DNA from: Psilocybe azurescens
Lineage: Eukaryota; Basidiomycota; Agaricomycetes; Agaricales; Agrocybaceae
NCBI GenBank assembly: GCA_023853785.1
Contig: JAJIRX010000345.1
Location: forward strand, 1-11,042
Reading direction: 5' to 3'
Length of the DNA: 11,042 bases
In this document: positions 1 through 7,899 of the stretch, in pieces
Position numbering within the stretch: the first letter of the stretch is position 1
Layout: each line of letters begins with the position of its first letter
Program-made: the position numbers and the translations under genes
Notes under the pieces: generated by a model
The model's input: only the letters and a program-made list of their open reading frames with translations
What the model was told of the DNA's origin: nothing
Database searches by the model: none

Positions 1-1215
1 CAGACAAGGCAGGTCAATCTGGATCTTCTCAAGAGCTTGGCAATAATTCTCATATGTGAAATTTCTAAGAAATTTGCTAAAACCAAAAATTAGAATTAAA
101 GCAACTGACCAGAAGTGCAATGCTGTCAAGGTTGTGGAAATAGAAGTGTTTGTCTATATGCTGCTGCTGCTGATATGCCATTGCTAGGTAGGTGACTGAG
201 GCAAATTCATTAGAGCAGCAGAATGTGTGCTTGCACTCTTTGAAACCTTCCAGCCCTACCCCTTCAATATATAGAGGATGCCATTGTACCTGACGGCTTG
301 CCACAGTGCCATGGGCATGGAAAAAGGGTAACACACAATTTCACCACTAGAATCATGTCAGATAACAAGTAATGCCCATGATGGCAGACAGCCAAAAAGA
401 TCTCTACCTGTACAAAAGAGCATAAATTTTCTTCCCACAACTTGGGGGCCAGCATTCTTCTATTGATCCACTAAAGTATCAAGGCACTTGGCCAAATTGT
501 TGTGCTTGGAGACATTAAGCCATGCAATTTCCTCAGAACCAAGATCCTTGTTCCTATCAGAACTGGGGTGGTCACTTGGAGGTGCTTGCTCTATGGGTAT
601 TTCTTGATCAGGTTTGGCTATGTCTTTTTATGAGGGGAAAACACTTTGAGGACTATTTCTTGATTAAATGGAGCCTTGGATTTTGCAACAATATACACAC
701 CTGTTTCACCCATATCTTTGAATATATCCACCTCATCTGGAAGAATCCATTGCCCAGATGTTGAAAAAGGAGTGTCTGTATGGACTGATCCTGTGTGGAA
801 TGCACTGTCAATAAGTTTGAGAGAGTTGTTGCCATCCATAGCAGCCAAGAGGTGGAATTTGAGTTTCAGTTCATTTTCAACTTCATAAAGGCACAGAGGG
901 CAGACATTTTGCCTCTCCCAGGTCTGGATGCATCCAAGTTCATTTGCAACAATCCAATCTATGGCTCAAATGATTTTGAGGTAGCAGTCATACATGTTGC
1001 TGAGCTGGTCAGCCAAATAAGGTCTGAGATACCTGGAGGAGTCAATTGAGATTATGGCATATCAGAAAAGTTTTTGACTTACAGCATGATAGTGATTCAA
1101 AGCCTTGGCAAAGGCATCCAGACTGAAGTGAGGGAGACATGCCATAATTGACAATAAAATCATGGTGCTTTGATAGAAAATCCCAATTTGGGCTGTTCAG
1201 GTGATGTTGAGATGA
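1..1215 (-). pseudogene. decayed KDZ-type DNA transposase (partial, runs off left edge)
   Basis: The KDZ (Kyakuja-Dileera-Zisupton) superfamily comprises fungal cut-and-paste transposases, and this is a broken copy of one. Reading the minus strand from about 1215 down, recognisable blocks appear in family order: FSIKAP (near 1180), FSLDAFAKALNHYHA (near 1110), YLRPYLADQLSNMYDCYL (near 1000), CPLCLYEVE, then AAMDGNNSLKLID (near 845-810), LNVSKHNNLAKCLDT (near 500), EIFLAVCHHGH (near 400), QWHPLYIEGVGLEGF (near 280), NEFASVTYLA, HIDKHFYFHNLD and YCQALEKIQID near the edge. A 50-nt GT-AG intron (1082-1033) separates two blocks. Damage includes an in-frame TGA at 968-966, a stop at 620-618, several frame changes, and an internal deletion near 350-310 that joins the block after CHHGHYLL directly to the HAHG...QWHP block. 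The C-terminal end lies outside the window. An unrecognised open stretch upstream (1434-1225) containing CTCQRCRQMG could be a more decayed N-terminal part. The family call is confident from motif order; activity is excluded by the breaks. Confidence 0.85.
1033..1082 (-). other. putative 50-nt GT-AG intron in the KDZ relic
   Basis: On the minus strand the donor is GTAAGT and the acceptor is CTCCAG, with a CTCAAT branch-like motif shortly upstream of the acceptor. Removing it joins the FSLDAFAKALNHYHA block to the YLRPYLADQ block, which are neighbours in KDZ transposases. The length fits basidiomycete introns. Its retention means this copy derives from genomic DNA transposition rather than from a processed transcript. 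Confidence 0.6.
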
Positions 1216-1719
1216 TACTAAAATCTATGAGGGTGACCACAGAAAACACAGAATCAAATGTCTGAAAAAAGAATGAGCTCCATGGCCTGTCAAGGTGTCA
1301 GTGGAAATGTCTTGAATAGAAGTTTGAAGTGACCTTCCAAAGAAATAACCTCCATTGTCCACCCATCCCAATCCCATTTGCCTGCATCTCTGGCAGGTGC
1401 ACCTTGCCATTGGAATTTCAAAATGTGTCAACAAGATGCAGTAGCATTGACTTCCAGGCCTGATTCTGCTGTTCTATTTGATCTTTTATGTCTGATGGTC
1501 CATCCACTTGCTATCAAGTGACCATCAGCAATACAATTTAGTGGATGGAAAAAGAAGACTTACTGCTCAGAAAGTGTCTCAAGAAATAAGTCTTACAATT
1601 TTACTTCACCACCAGCATGGCTGGAAAAGAACCCCTGTTCACCTGGGGTAGACAAAAAAGCTAGTTGGCCTTCATTGCTCTAATCTGCAGTACTTTACCA
1701 TCCCCCACACAGTCCATAT
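1216..1719. other. no clear gene; probable further-decayed upstream part of the KDZ element
   Basis: Minus-strand open stretches of up to about 70 codons occur here (for example 1434-1225), but none shows a family motif I can name. An interrupted hairpin lies at 1492-1528: CTGATGGT plus CACTTG pair with CAAGTG plus ACCATCAG around a CTAT loop, with a 5-nt bulge. Position and strand fit a degraded N-terminal part of the neighbouring transposase, but that is inference. Confidence 0.35.
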
Positions 1720-1767
1720 TATAGAAAACAGATATGCATAAGACTCAGAGACCAGTAAGATCAACTG
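1720..1767. repeat. short copy of a duplicated sequence, lacking a 52-nt GT-AG segment
   Basis: Two blocks lie directly adjacent here. Block A is 1720-1745 (25 of 26 bases match 1786-1811). Block B is 1744-1767 (24 of 24 bases match 1862-1885), sharing the two bases CT with A. The second copy has the same A and B separated by extra sequence. On the minus strand the missing 52 bases run from GTGAGC to CATAG, so this copy looks like the spliced form. Confidence 0.75.
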
Positions 1768-1785
1768 TATATATTGTATAGTACC

Positions 1786-1885
1786 TATAGGAAACAGATA
1801 TGCATAAGACTATGATACTGTGAGTATAGGTGTATTGAATGGTTAAAATAAGTAAGCTCACCTCAGAGACCAGTAAGATCAACTG
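1786..1885. repeat. long copy of the duplicated sequence, containing the 52-nt GT-AG segment
   Basis: Blocks A (1786-1811) and B (1862-1885) flank the extra segment at 1810-1861. Read on the minus strand, that segment starts GTGAGC, contains a TTTTAACC branch-like motif and ends ATCATAG. Both junctions carry the dinucleotide CT (AG on the minus strand), so an ordinary microhomology deletion or a 2-bp target duplication would look the same at the breakpoints. Confidence 0.75.
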
Positions 1886-2116
1886 AGGGAGGGGGACTAA
1901 CCAAGCACTCTGTTATACGAGATGCACCGGTATCGTACATATGTTACGTAGTATAAAAATGGATATAAACATAAAATAAAAGAAAGGAAAATAATAGTTT
2001 GTATGGTGCACAACGTATAGGTCGCTTTACCATGCTATACGCTCACTTGGTATTTGATAGAGATTGCTGTTCTGTCCAATGGTACGCAAAGCTATGTGCA
2101 CCTTGATATTCCAACA
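1886..2116. other. AT-rich sequence without a recognised feature
   Basis: No gene or strong repeat is visible. The stretch near 1950-2000 is strongly A-rich. Short inverted matches such as CGTATAG near 2015 and CTATACG near 2034 are too small to call. Confidence 0.4.
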
Positions 2117-2120
2117 CATA

Positions 2121-2317
2121 TGGACTCCACTGGACTCCACTGGACTGTGCTAATAAATATATTATTTGTTGTTGTTCAGTGAATATTTAAGCCCCAGTCC
2201 AGTGGACTCCAGTGGACTCCAGTGGACTGCAGTCCAGTTCCAGTCCAGTGGACTGGACAATCTGTCAGCCAGTTTGGCTGGACAGAGAGAGAGTCCACTG
2301 GAGTCCACTGGAGTCCA
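2121..2317. mobile_element. MITE-like palindromic element made of a TGGACTCCAG/C decamer
   Basis: The left arm (2121-2146) and right arm (2292-2317) are inverted repeats of 26 bp with two mismatches; with flanking bases the match extends to 30 bp inside CATATG at both sides. Each arm is two and a half copies of a 10-bp unit. A further array of the same unit and its complement fills 2195-2256, so the right half could fold on itself. The left-centre (2147-2190) is AT-rich. Dinucleotides TA flank both ends (2119-2120 and 2318-2319), consistent with a TA target duplication as in Tc1/mariner-type MITEs, though TA also fits the palindrome CATATG by chance. It has no coding capacity. Confidence 0.75.
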
Positions 2318-2700
2318 TATGGATTGTGTGGGGAAAGGAAAGACCTCCTAATCTGGGTCATTCATATTACCATCCTCTTTATTGTAAATGATAAGATTTT
2401 TACATGCTGCAGAGCTGAGCACTGTTACGATGTTAGATAAAGTTTAGTGAGAATTTGAAATAAGACATACATATGGAAAGCTGGACTGTCAAGCCTTCAA
2501 AGAGGCTGCCAAAAATCTTGTGGCCATCAATGCCAAAGTGGACTTGCACAGTGAGATGTTTAGTGTGGGGTGCCTTTGTAATTGCCCAATATACAACCCC
2601 CAATCAAATATTTATATTGATAAGTTTGATCTGGGAGAGTAAGCTTTAAGGCTTATTACAATAACTAGTTTTAACAGAGTACAGACTTAGACAATTGCTC
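2318..2700. other. no gene; contains one short coding-like stretch
   Basis: Most of this interval shows nothing recognisable. At about 2482-2570 the plus strand reads as an open, protein-like segment (LDCQAFKEAAKNLV followed by AINAKVDLHSEMF) with no ATG or matching neighbour exon. It may be a fragment of a mobile-element protein, but I cannot name the family. Confidence 0.35.
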
Positions 2701-2702
2701 TG

Positions 2703-2855
2703 GGGTGATCACTAGTAGCTAGAGAACTCTTTTAGACAGGCAAGTACACACAAGGTACTAAAGCAGAAAGGGTGATCTCTTGATGTGAGGGTGATCACCA
2801 ATATCAAGGGATTGCTTTTGAGGGCAAGTGCACATGGGACACTTAACAGTTCTCT
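2703..2855. repeat. diverged tandem repeat, unit about 86 nt, two copies
   Basis: Copies start at the GTGATCAC palindromes at 2705 and 2791. Shared landmarks in the same order are GTGATCAC, CTTTT, GGCAAGT, CACA and a final TAA(A/C)(G/A)CAG-like end. The units have drifted considerably between landmarks. Confidence 0.5.
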
Positions 2856-2919
2856 TTATAAAACCCAAACTCAAACTATCAGACACTATAAGTGATCTCC
2901 CATATTAACACATAGTAGA

Positions 2920-3176
2920 TCCTTAGTTCCTATAAGCAACTGGGCACACTAGTCCACAGTCCTTAGTTTACTATAGGCAACATCCGGAACAGTCAAATTT
3001 CTCTAACAGCTGTCCCTAGTTACTATGAGCAATCACTAGCCTTTATAGGGTTCCCACCCGTATTTAACAATCCCCAGGGCAGCCTTACTATAGGCAATGT
3101 CCTGAACAATTGGAGTTCTCTGACAGTCATCCCTAGTTACTATAAGCTTATCTGTATCTAACAATCCCCAGGGCAG
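2920..3176. repeat. degenerate tandem repeat array with a TCCYTAGTTACTATRRGCAA core
   Basis: The core recurs at 2920-2940, 2960-2980, 3013-3032, 3082-3096 and 3130-3147. A longer period of roughly 95-117 nt is also visible: an 18-nt block ending CCCCAGGGCAG is identical at 3065-3082 and 3159-3176, and the segments following CTATAGGCAA at 2971 and 3087 align (CC-GAACA, TTCTCTRACAG, then TCCCTAGTTACTAT). Arrays like this are common in subterminal parts of large DNA transposons and in heterochromatin; which applies here is not shown. Confidence 0.65.
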
Positions 3177-5037
3177 TCCACAGATGACTTATAAAAGCCT
3201 GCTTATCAAGTCTAATAGACCTGACGTTGAATATAACAATGGAGATCACTCACAAAACCAGGTAGCACCTAATTGCTTAAGATGAACCGTAGTTCAAACT
3301 CTTATCACACAAATCACTAGTCCTTGAAGTATTAACATTGGAATTCTTATTCAGAGTAAATTCTGATATCAAATCAGGGGTGTAGATTACTTGGTTCCTA
3401 TTCTAAGATACAGGTCTGTTTTTATAGACTAAATGGATACTTTGGTTTGTGATAATTGAAAGAGACTAAGAGAAAAAGAAGGAAATGGGCCATGTGCTGC
3501 CTAGCCTTTGCTGCACCAATTATAATAGTGGAAAGTACTAGTTTGCCTGGGCTACAGTGCTTATTTGAAGATAACATTGTTGTCCATATGGCAGTCCCTC
3601 CTTGGGTAGTGATCACCCAACTCATTTTATCAGATGGCTCATGGCTAAGGCATGTCAGGACTAGATTGCTTGGGGTATATTTCCTAGAAAACCCTACCAA
3701 GGTTCCCAAGCACAGTTACTATTGGTTTAGGACCTCCTGCAACAGCAGGTGCCCTTATCATGAGGCAAGTTATCTCTAGTATTGTGTGGCAATCACTGAC
3801 TGGGCAATCCCTCACTCACATTGGCTGCATTGCAAATTACAAGTTTTTATAGTTGGATCTAGTAGACTGCCATATGCTGAGTTGTACACAAGATTTCAAC
3901 TGCCAGTACATTTGGTCCATGGGGTGATCACCCATGTGGCACAGTGATGTCTAATCCCCGAGCAGATGATTGCCTAATTTAGTGAACAGCCTTTGTGAGG
4001 TCTGGACACAGTGATTGCTTTTGCTAATTAATAAGGTTTCCACCACTTGGCAATCACTTGTTAAGAGACTGATGGGTGTTTACCCCTTGTAAAAGCCAAG
4101 GTTTCTTCTTAGGAGTTCTTCCTTGCATGGGACTAATAGCATGATCAATGGGGTAGGTGATTGCCTTCGGCACTCGGTTAGGTTTGCTTTGATAGCTGTG
4201 TAGAAAACTAAAGGTAGTCTTTGATTTGTAGCACTGATACGCACTGCAGTCCCCTATACTCAGTAAACCCATTTTACAAGTTTTCCACACCATTTTGAGG
4301 GTTCAAATTGCCTACCAACACCTACTAAAGTCCCCAGAGTGCAACCAAAGCCCAATTAAAGGTAACTGAGGCCCAACCGAACCCCTTTGTCACTAAACAC
4401 CTCAAAACATCTTGGCTAGTCTTTACAGAGCATACCTGTGGTTTCAGATGATTTCTAATAGGTTTTGATATTTGTTTTAATTTATTTCCTTTTCTCTGTG
4501 CTACTCTGTACCATTTCCTGCTCTCCCTTGCTTGTTTAATTCCTTTCTGCTTTGATTAAACCCTTTAGAATCTCAAGTTCTACCTATATAAGCTTATATG
4601 TAGTCTACTTTGAAGAATAGAACCTCATATCCCTGGTATATTGTCGTATCTCACGATCTCAAACTCAGAAACTGTGTCTTCGTAACTTGTTAGCACCCTT
4701 GTACCTTGTATTCAGCCTTGAACATGGTATATCGTCACTCGGTCTCCCTATCAAGCCTCATATAAGTTAGTACACTTTGACGTCCGACTCCTCATCACTA
4801 CCTATGCTCCCGAAACCTCGATTCACATCCCTCAGACCCACTCATTGTGAAGTAGCTTGCCCAACCTCATTACTTTGATTTGTTTGTGTTTTGCATGGCA
4901 CGCTGCTTTGTAGGCATATCAGCACTGATTAATAGGCCACACTACACTTTATCTAGTTTGTAAAGTTTACTACGCTCATTGGCCCACTAGGAAGTGAAGC
5001 CTTAATGCCTAATAGTCTGGCATATCTTCTACCCTTC
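3177..5037. other. long AT-rich stretch without a supportable gene
   Basis: Open frames of 80-107 codons exist on both strands at 3422-3779, but they overlap each other and show no recognisable motifs. Two GTGATCAC palindromes (3609-3616, 3924-3931) and related GGCAATCAC/GTGATTGC motifs (near 3789, 3966, 4008, 4050, 4157) continue the motif seen at 2700-2800. From about 4440 to 4900 the plus strand is pyrimidine-rich and resembles promoter or LTR-like sequence, but I found no paired terminal repeat. Confidence 0.4.
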
Positions 5038-5056
5038 ACTAGTATAATGTACTAGT
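5038..5056. repeat. perfect short hairpin ACTAGTA-TAATG-TACTAGT
   Basis: Seven-base arms pair perfectly around a 5-nt spacer. No gene or element end is attached to it that I can identify. Confidence 0.6.
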
Positions 5057-5994
5057 TTATTACAGATAACAATTGCAAAAATAAGAGCCTCTGTGTCTCA
5101 CTATGAATTGTAAGCTCAGAATGGTTTACACCCTTTCAACAGGATCAAGGGTTTAGAAAAGGGGTGAAGTCCCACTGTTTCTTTTGTTATGTAATTACCA
5201 ATCCATCTTAATCTGAATTGGTCAATGCACTGACATCATGTGACTGCATCCCAAGCTGGACATGAGTGTGATGAACATGTGCCATGGCCACCAGTGAAGT
5301 GTCTGGAAGCAAACATGAACTTTCAAATATGGTAAGCTGCACTCTTTGATTTTTTTGGCATCATTGTCAATGTCAAGCACATAGTGAGCATGAGTAGTAA
5401 ATATAAACTGGTGTTCAGCATTTAATATTAATAAAGCTACACAAATTATAACTATTCCTGTCTTTTAATAATGTACAGAAAGGAGCAGATGGAAGAGACA
5501 GGCCAGGAGGAAGGGATGGGACGGGAGGAACAGAACAGAAGGAGTTTAGGATAGACAGAAAGGGAGTGATTCCAGTAAAGGAAATGGTGCACTGTCAGGC
5601 AGCAGGTGGGAAAATGATGGCAATGAAATCTCTGTGCCAGGCAGCAGCAGCAAGGCGGGAGGAGGGAGCAGAATGCCAAGTGTTGTCATGATTGACAGGT
5701 GCTGATGATTGATGGGAGCTCAATGTGCCTGGGGCAACTGATATCTCATTATCTAGTTTCTTGTCTAATCTAATCTGTTATTTTAACTAATCTAATACTA
5801 ATAGTCTTGTCTAATCATAAAAATCGAGGGAGGGAAGAGAGATTGAGTAGACACCTAGGACATGGATGTGGGTAAGACGAAACATGGAAATTCATTCAAA
5901 TCAGGTAGCGCATCACCATCAGTTCTGGCCGTCTGATGTGACTGGGGGATGGGAACCTAAGGCGGTGTGGCATTGAATTCATTACTTACTCCAC
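5057..5994. other. no gene identified; contains a purine-rich strand and CTAAT repeats
   Basis: The plus strand from about 5475 to 5670 is strongly purine-rich (AGGAGG, GGAAG runs), and the frames across it give low-complexity Glu/Lys/Gly or Cys/Ser/Pro-rich peptides, typical of biased composition rather than a known protein. At 5765-5815 the motif CTAAT repeats about six times. The segment immediately before 5995 (ending ...TACTCCAC) is the left flank of the target used by the two elements that follow. Confidence 0.4.
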
Positions 5995-6003
5995 AATAAC
6001 AAG
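5995..6003. repeat. target site duplication of element 1 (left copy), AATAACAAG
   Basis: The same nine bases recur at 6852-6860, directly outside the right terminal inverted repeat of element 1. Nine-base duplications are typical of Mutator-like elements. Confidence 0.85.
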
Positions 6004-6851
6004 GGATTAATCTATTTGGCAACCCCCTTTTCTGCTGCAACCCTGGGTTGCTAACAAACATGCAAGAAACCCTTGAATGCTTCATTGCTTACATCATAAA
6101 TGATATTTTTGCTGTTCTGGCATGCAAAGTAGGGGATTGAAATACAATAACATTTGCCACAAATTTTTCAAGCAGCGCAGCCTGCCGCATCAAAATTTGA
6201 AGTTTAGTGTTACAACTTATGCATACTATCCCCTACCCGTTCTTTGTTTGATCACATATTCGGTTTGATGCACTTGCTCTCCTCCCCTTACCACACTTTT
6301 TGTATATACACTTATATATTCCTATTATCAATGAATGTGAATTTTAATTGAAGAAAAACTTTGAGGGAAACAGAATGAGGAGAAAAGGCCTCCCATCAAT
6401 TGGCCATCATCAGCCAATCAGCAATCACAAAATGAAGATTAGATCAAAAAAAAAACGGGTAAGGGATAGTGGCAGCCTTGCACATGCGAACTTCTGGGCT
6501 TGCAATCTTTACATTTGATTTATTGTACTGTATACAACAATCAGTACTTTCTTTATATTGAATATCTCTCTTCAATCAAGTATGACAAATGAAGCAGCAA
6601 TAAGTATGCAGTGGTCCCTCTGTGCTTGAATTGATGTTTTCGATATTCAAGGAAATAGCTTTTATGATTGTTGAGGTTCATTATCATCGTGATTATACAA
6701 AGGGGTGATGTGCTGACTAATGAAATGGCAGACTCAATGGCAATACAGCTGTATGGCAGTACGAGTTGGACACTGTAGCCCAAAAGGTAATTATGAACGT
6801 AGCAACCCAGTTTGCATCACGGGAAAGGGGGGTTGCCAAATAGATTAATCC
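6004..6851. mobile_element. element 1: 848-bp non-autonomous inverted-repeat transposon, Mutator-like by its 9-bp duplication
   Basis: The ends begin GGATTAATCTATTTGGCAAC. The first 24 bases are identical between left (6004-6027) and right (6828-6851, complement), and similarity continues with small gaps to about 50 bp (6004-6053 and 6800-6851), including a shared CTGGGTTGCTA. The left arm also contains the self-complementary GCAACCCTGGGTTGC (6037-6051). A perfect 9-bp direct repeat flanks the element. No transposase is visible; the longest open frame inside (6783-6553, minus) has no motif. The centre (6226-6469) is a copy of the inner module described separately. Assignment to Mutator-like elements rests only on duplication length and long inverted repeats; Merlin-type elements (8-9 bp) are an alternative. 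Confidence 0.85.
6226..6469. mobile_element. inner module copy 1 (nested MITE or shared core) within element 1
   Basis: Its ends are inverted repeats: CTATCCCCTACCCGTT...TTTGATC at 6226-6252 and the complement of AAAACGGGTAAGGGATAG at 6443-6469 with few mismatches. About 210 bp of its left part, including a TATA-like stretch (6303-6308), a conserved ATTATCAATGAAT block and an ATGAGG start context, align with 7117-7335 at roughly 70 percent by eye. No clear target duplication flanks it. It may be a separate MITE that inserted into element 1, or part of a core shared by both elements. Confidence 0.7.
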
Positions 6852-6852
6852 A

Positions 6853-6862
6853 ATAACAAGCC
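6853..6862. repeat. target site duplication of element 2 (left copy), ATAACAAGCC
   Basis: The same ten bases recur at 7900-7909. Eight of these bases overlap the right duplication of element 1 (6852-6860), so the two insertions used overlapping positions in one target. Confidence 0.85.
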
Positions 6863-7195
6863 GAGGCATATGTCAATTGGTTTTATAAGATCCAGGCACA
6901 ATGACCTTCCCACAACTCTCCCTCAACAACAACACCTGTCCTCCACATGGATCCCGGTCTACAGAGGTCTCGGATGCCCTTTCCAATTGTTTCCCATCAA
7001 AAATTTTTTTTTCACTCATTCCTAAGTAGATGTCACATTATCTTCTGTAGCAAAGTCCCAAACAATGGGTGGGTACAATATGGCACTCTTGGGGCAACGG
7101 TTGTGCTGTGATACTACTATCCCTTACCCATTGTTTGGTTTGACCACATGTTCATTTTGACATCCATCCCCTCCTCTTCCTGCCTCAAAATTTGG

Positions 7196-7203
7196 TATAT
7201 ATA
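7196..7203 (+). promoter_or_regulatory. TATA-like box upstream of the module's reading frame
   Basis: TATATATA lies about 75 bases before the proposed ATG at 7278, and a similar TATATA occupies the matching position in module copy 1 (6303-6308). Both are followed by a conserved ATTATCAATGAAT block, which supports a retained promoter or 5' leader. Confidence 0.4.
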
Positions 7204-7277
7204 CTTTTATAGGCTTATTATCAATGAATATAAAATTTAATTCAACAAAAACGGAATACATTAAAAGAAACCAAAGG

Positions 7278-7601
7278 ATGAGGGAAAAGACCTCCCATCA
7301 ACAGCCATCAACCTCATCACAGCCATCAAAAAATGGCATGTCGGTGGCGCCTATTATGGGAATTCAAATGCGGTAGTGTTGCAAGCAATCTGTTAGGGGC
7401 TGTTACTCTTATCTGTCTTACAGAATGCTCCCTCCCCGCTCTCATCGCCAATACCAATCCTCAAATGACCCAGAATATGAGAACCAACTCCAGAAGGCTA
7501 TGCAGGCTGTCCAAAATGGTGAGCCGATTGAACGGAAATTCAATGCATGTGGCACATGTACCGGCTTCTCATTGGCATATGGCGGAGTTCTATATTTTTA
7601 A
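7278..7601 (+). CDS. small two-exon gene inside the inner module, unknown function
   Basis: I do not recognise this protein. Exon 1 is 7278-7372 and exon 2 is 7424-7601, with a 51-nt intron starting GTAGTG and ending CTTACAG. Splicing gives 90 codons. The N-terminal third is rich in Ser, Gln and Pro (PSTSSQPSKNG). The middle is acidic and helical-looking (DPEYENQLQKAMQAVQNGEP), and the end has a CGTC motif that might be half of a metal site. The start was chosen because the ATGAGG context is conserved in the other module copy and because its frame matches, across the intron, the most protein-like frame of exon 2. An overlapping frame beginning at 7333 also runs through and cannot be excluded. 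Copy 1 has the same start context, but an early 1-nt difference and a deletion prevent the same product. It could be the N-terminal remnant of the family's transposase or an accessory protein. Confidence 0.45.
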
Positions 7602-7899
7602 TGAAAATTATTGATGAGCAATCACAGAGCAAACAAATGATCAAAATAAACAACAGATAAGGGATAATGTAAATATCACTGCGCCACACAACCGTTGGCC
7701 CGCACAGTCACACTTTTTGTTTTTTCGTCCCAAACTTAATTACCTGCTATTTGGCCTCCGATACGGCCTAATGCCGAGCGGGTCAGCCGCCATCAGCCGT
7801 TGCTTCCCACTGAAAACAACCGAACGGGATATTCCTATGATCCTTTCCCATTATGGGAGCTTGTGCCTGGATCTTAAAAGACCAATCGACCAATACCTC

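Larger units (their letters stand above)
7092..7701. mobile_element. inner module copy 2 within element 2, with its own long inverted repeats
   Basis: Starting at GGGCAACGGTTGTG (7092) and, on the complement, GGGCCAACGGTTGTG (from 7701), the two ends align over roughly 55-60 bp, including TGATA, CTATCCCTTA and TTGTTT (left core begins 7117, right core ends about 7667). The left core is homologous to module copy 1 in element 1. Copy 2 keeps extra internal sequence (about 7336-7640) that copy 1 lacks, so copy 1 may be an internal deletion derivative. No confident target duplication was found, so a nested insertion and a composite terminus of element 2 both remain possible. Confidence 0.65.
6863..7899. 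mobile_element. element 2: 1037-bp inverted-repeat transposon, Mutator-like by its 10-bp duplication
   Basis: Terminal arms of 39 bp (6863-6901 and the complement of 7861-7899) match without gaps at 33 of 39 positions; both start GAGG and end AAGATCCAGGCACAA. A perfect 10-bp direct repeat flanks them. The terminal sequence is unrelated to element 1, so this is a different family in the same target. Inside lies a second, longer copy of the inner module (7092-7701) with a small spliced reading frame. The right internal arm (7702-7860) is more GC-rich than its surroundings and contains GGCCTCCGATACGGCC-like self-complementary sequence, possibly a captured host fragment. No transposase catalytic motif is visible. 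Confidence 0.85.

Noticed and set aside
1492..1528. Interrupted 14-bp hairpin
   Set aside because: Real as a structure but small, bulged and without any associated element end; kept only as a note in the regional description.
2121..2317. CRISPR array suggested by the repeated decamer
   Set aside because: Repeats are contiguous 10-bp units in inverted arms with no unique spacers; the structure is a palindromic MITE.
3422..3779. Overlapping open frames of 95 (minus) and 107 (plus) codons
   Set aside because: They lie on opposite strands of the same DNA, have no recognisable motifs, no splice partners, and sit in repeat-rich sequence.
4320..5050. Possible solo LTR (TATA-like CTATATAAGC, pyrimidine-rich)
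   Set aside because: No second copy, no TG...CA ends with a flanking duplication and no primer-binding site were found.
5452..5679. 75-codon minus-strand Cys/Ser/Pro-rich open frame
   Set aside because: Its composition follows from the purine-rich plus strand rather than from a protein-like sequence.
6553..6783. 76-codon hydrophobic minus-strand frame in element 1
   Set aside because: No motif, not conserved in the other module or element, and AT-rich DNA easily gives hydrophobic frames.
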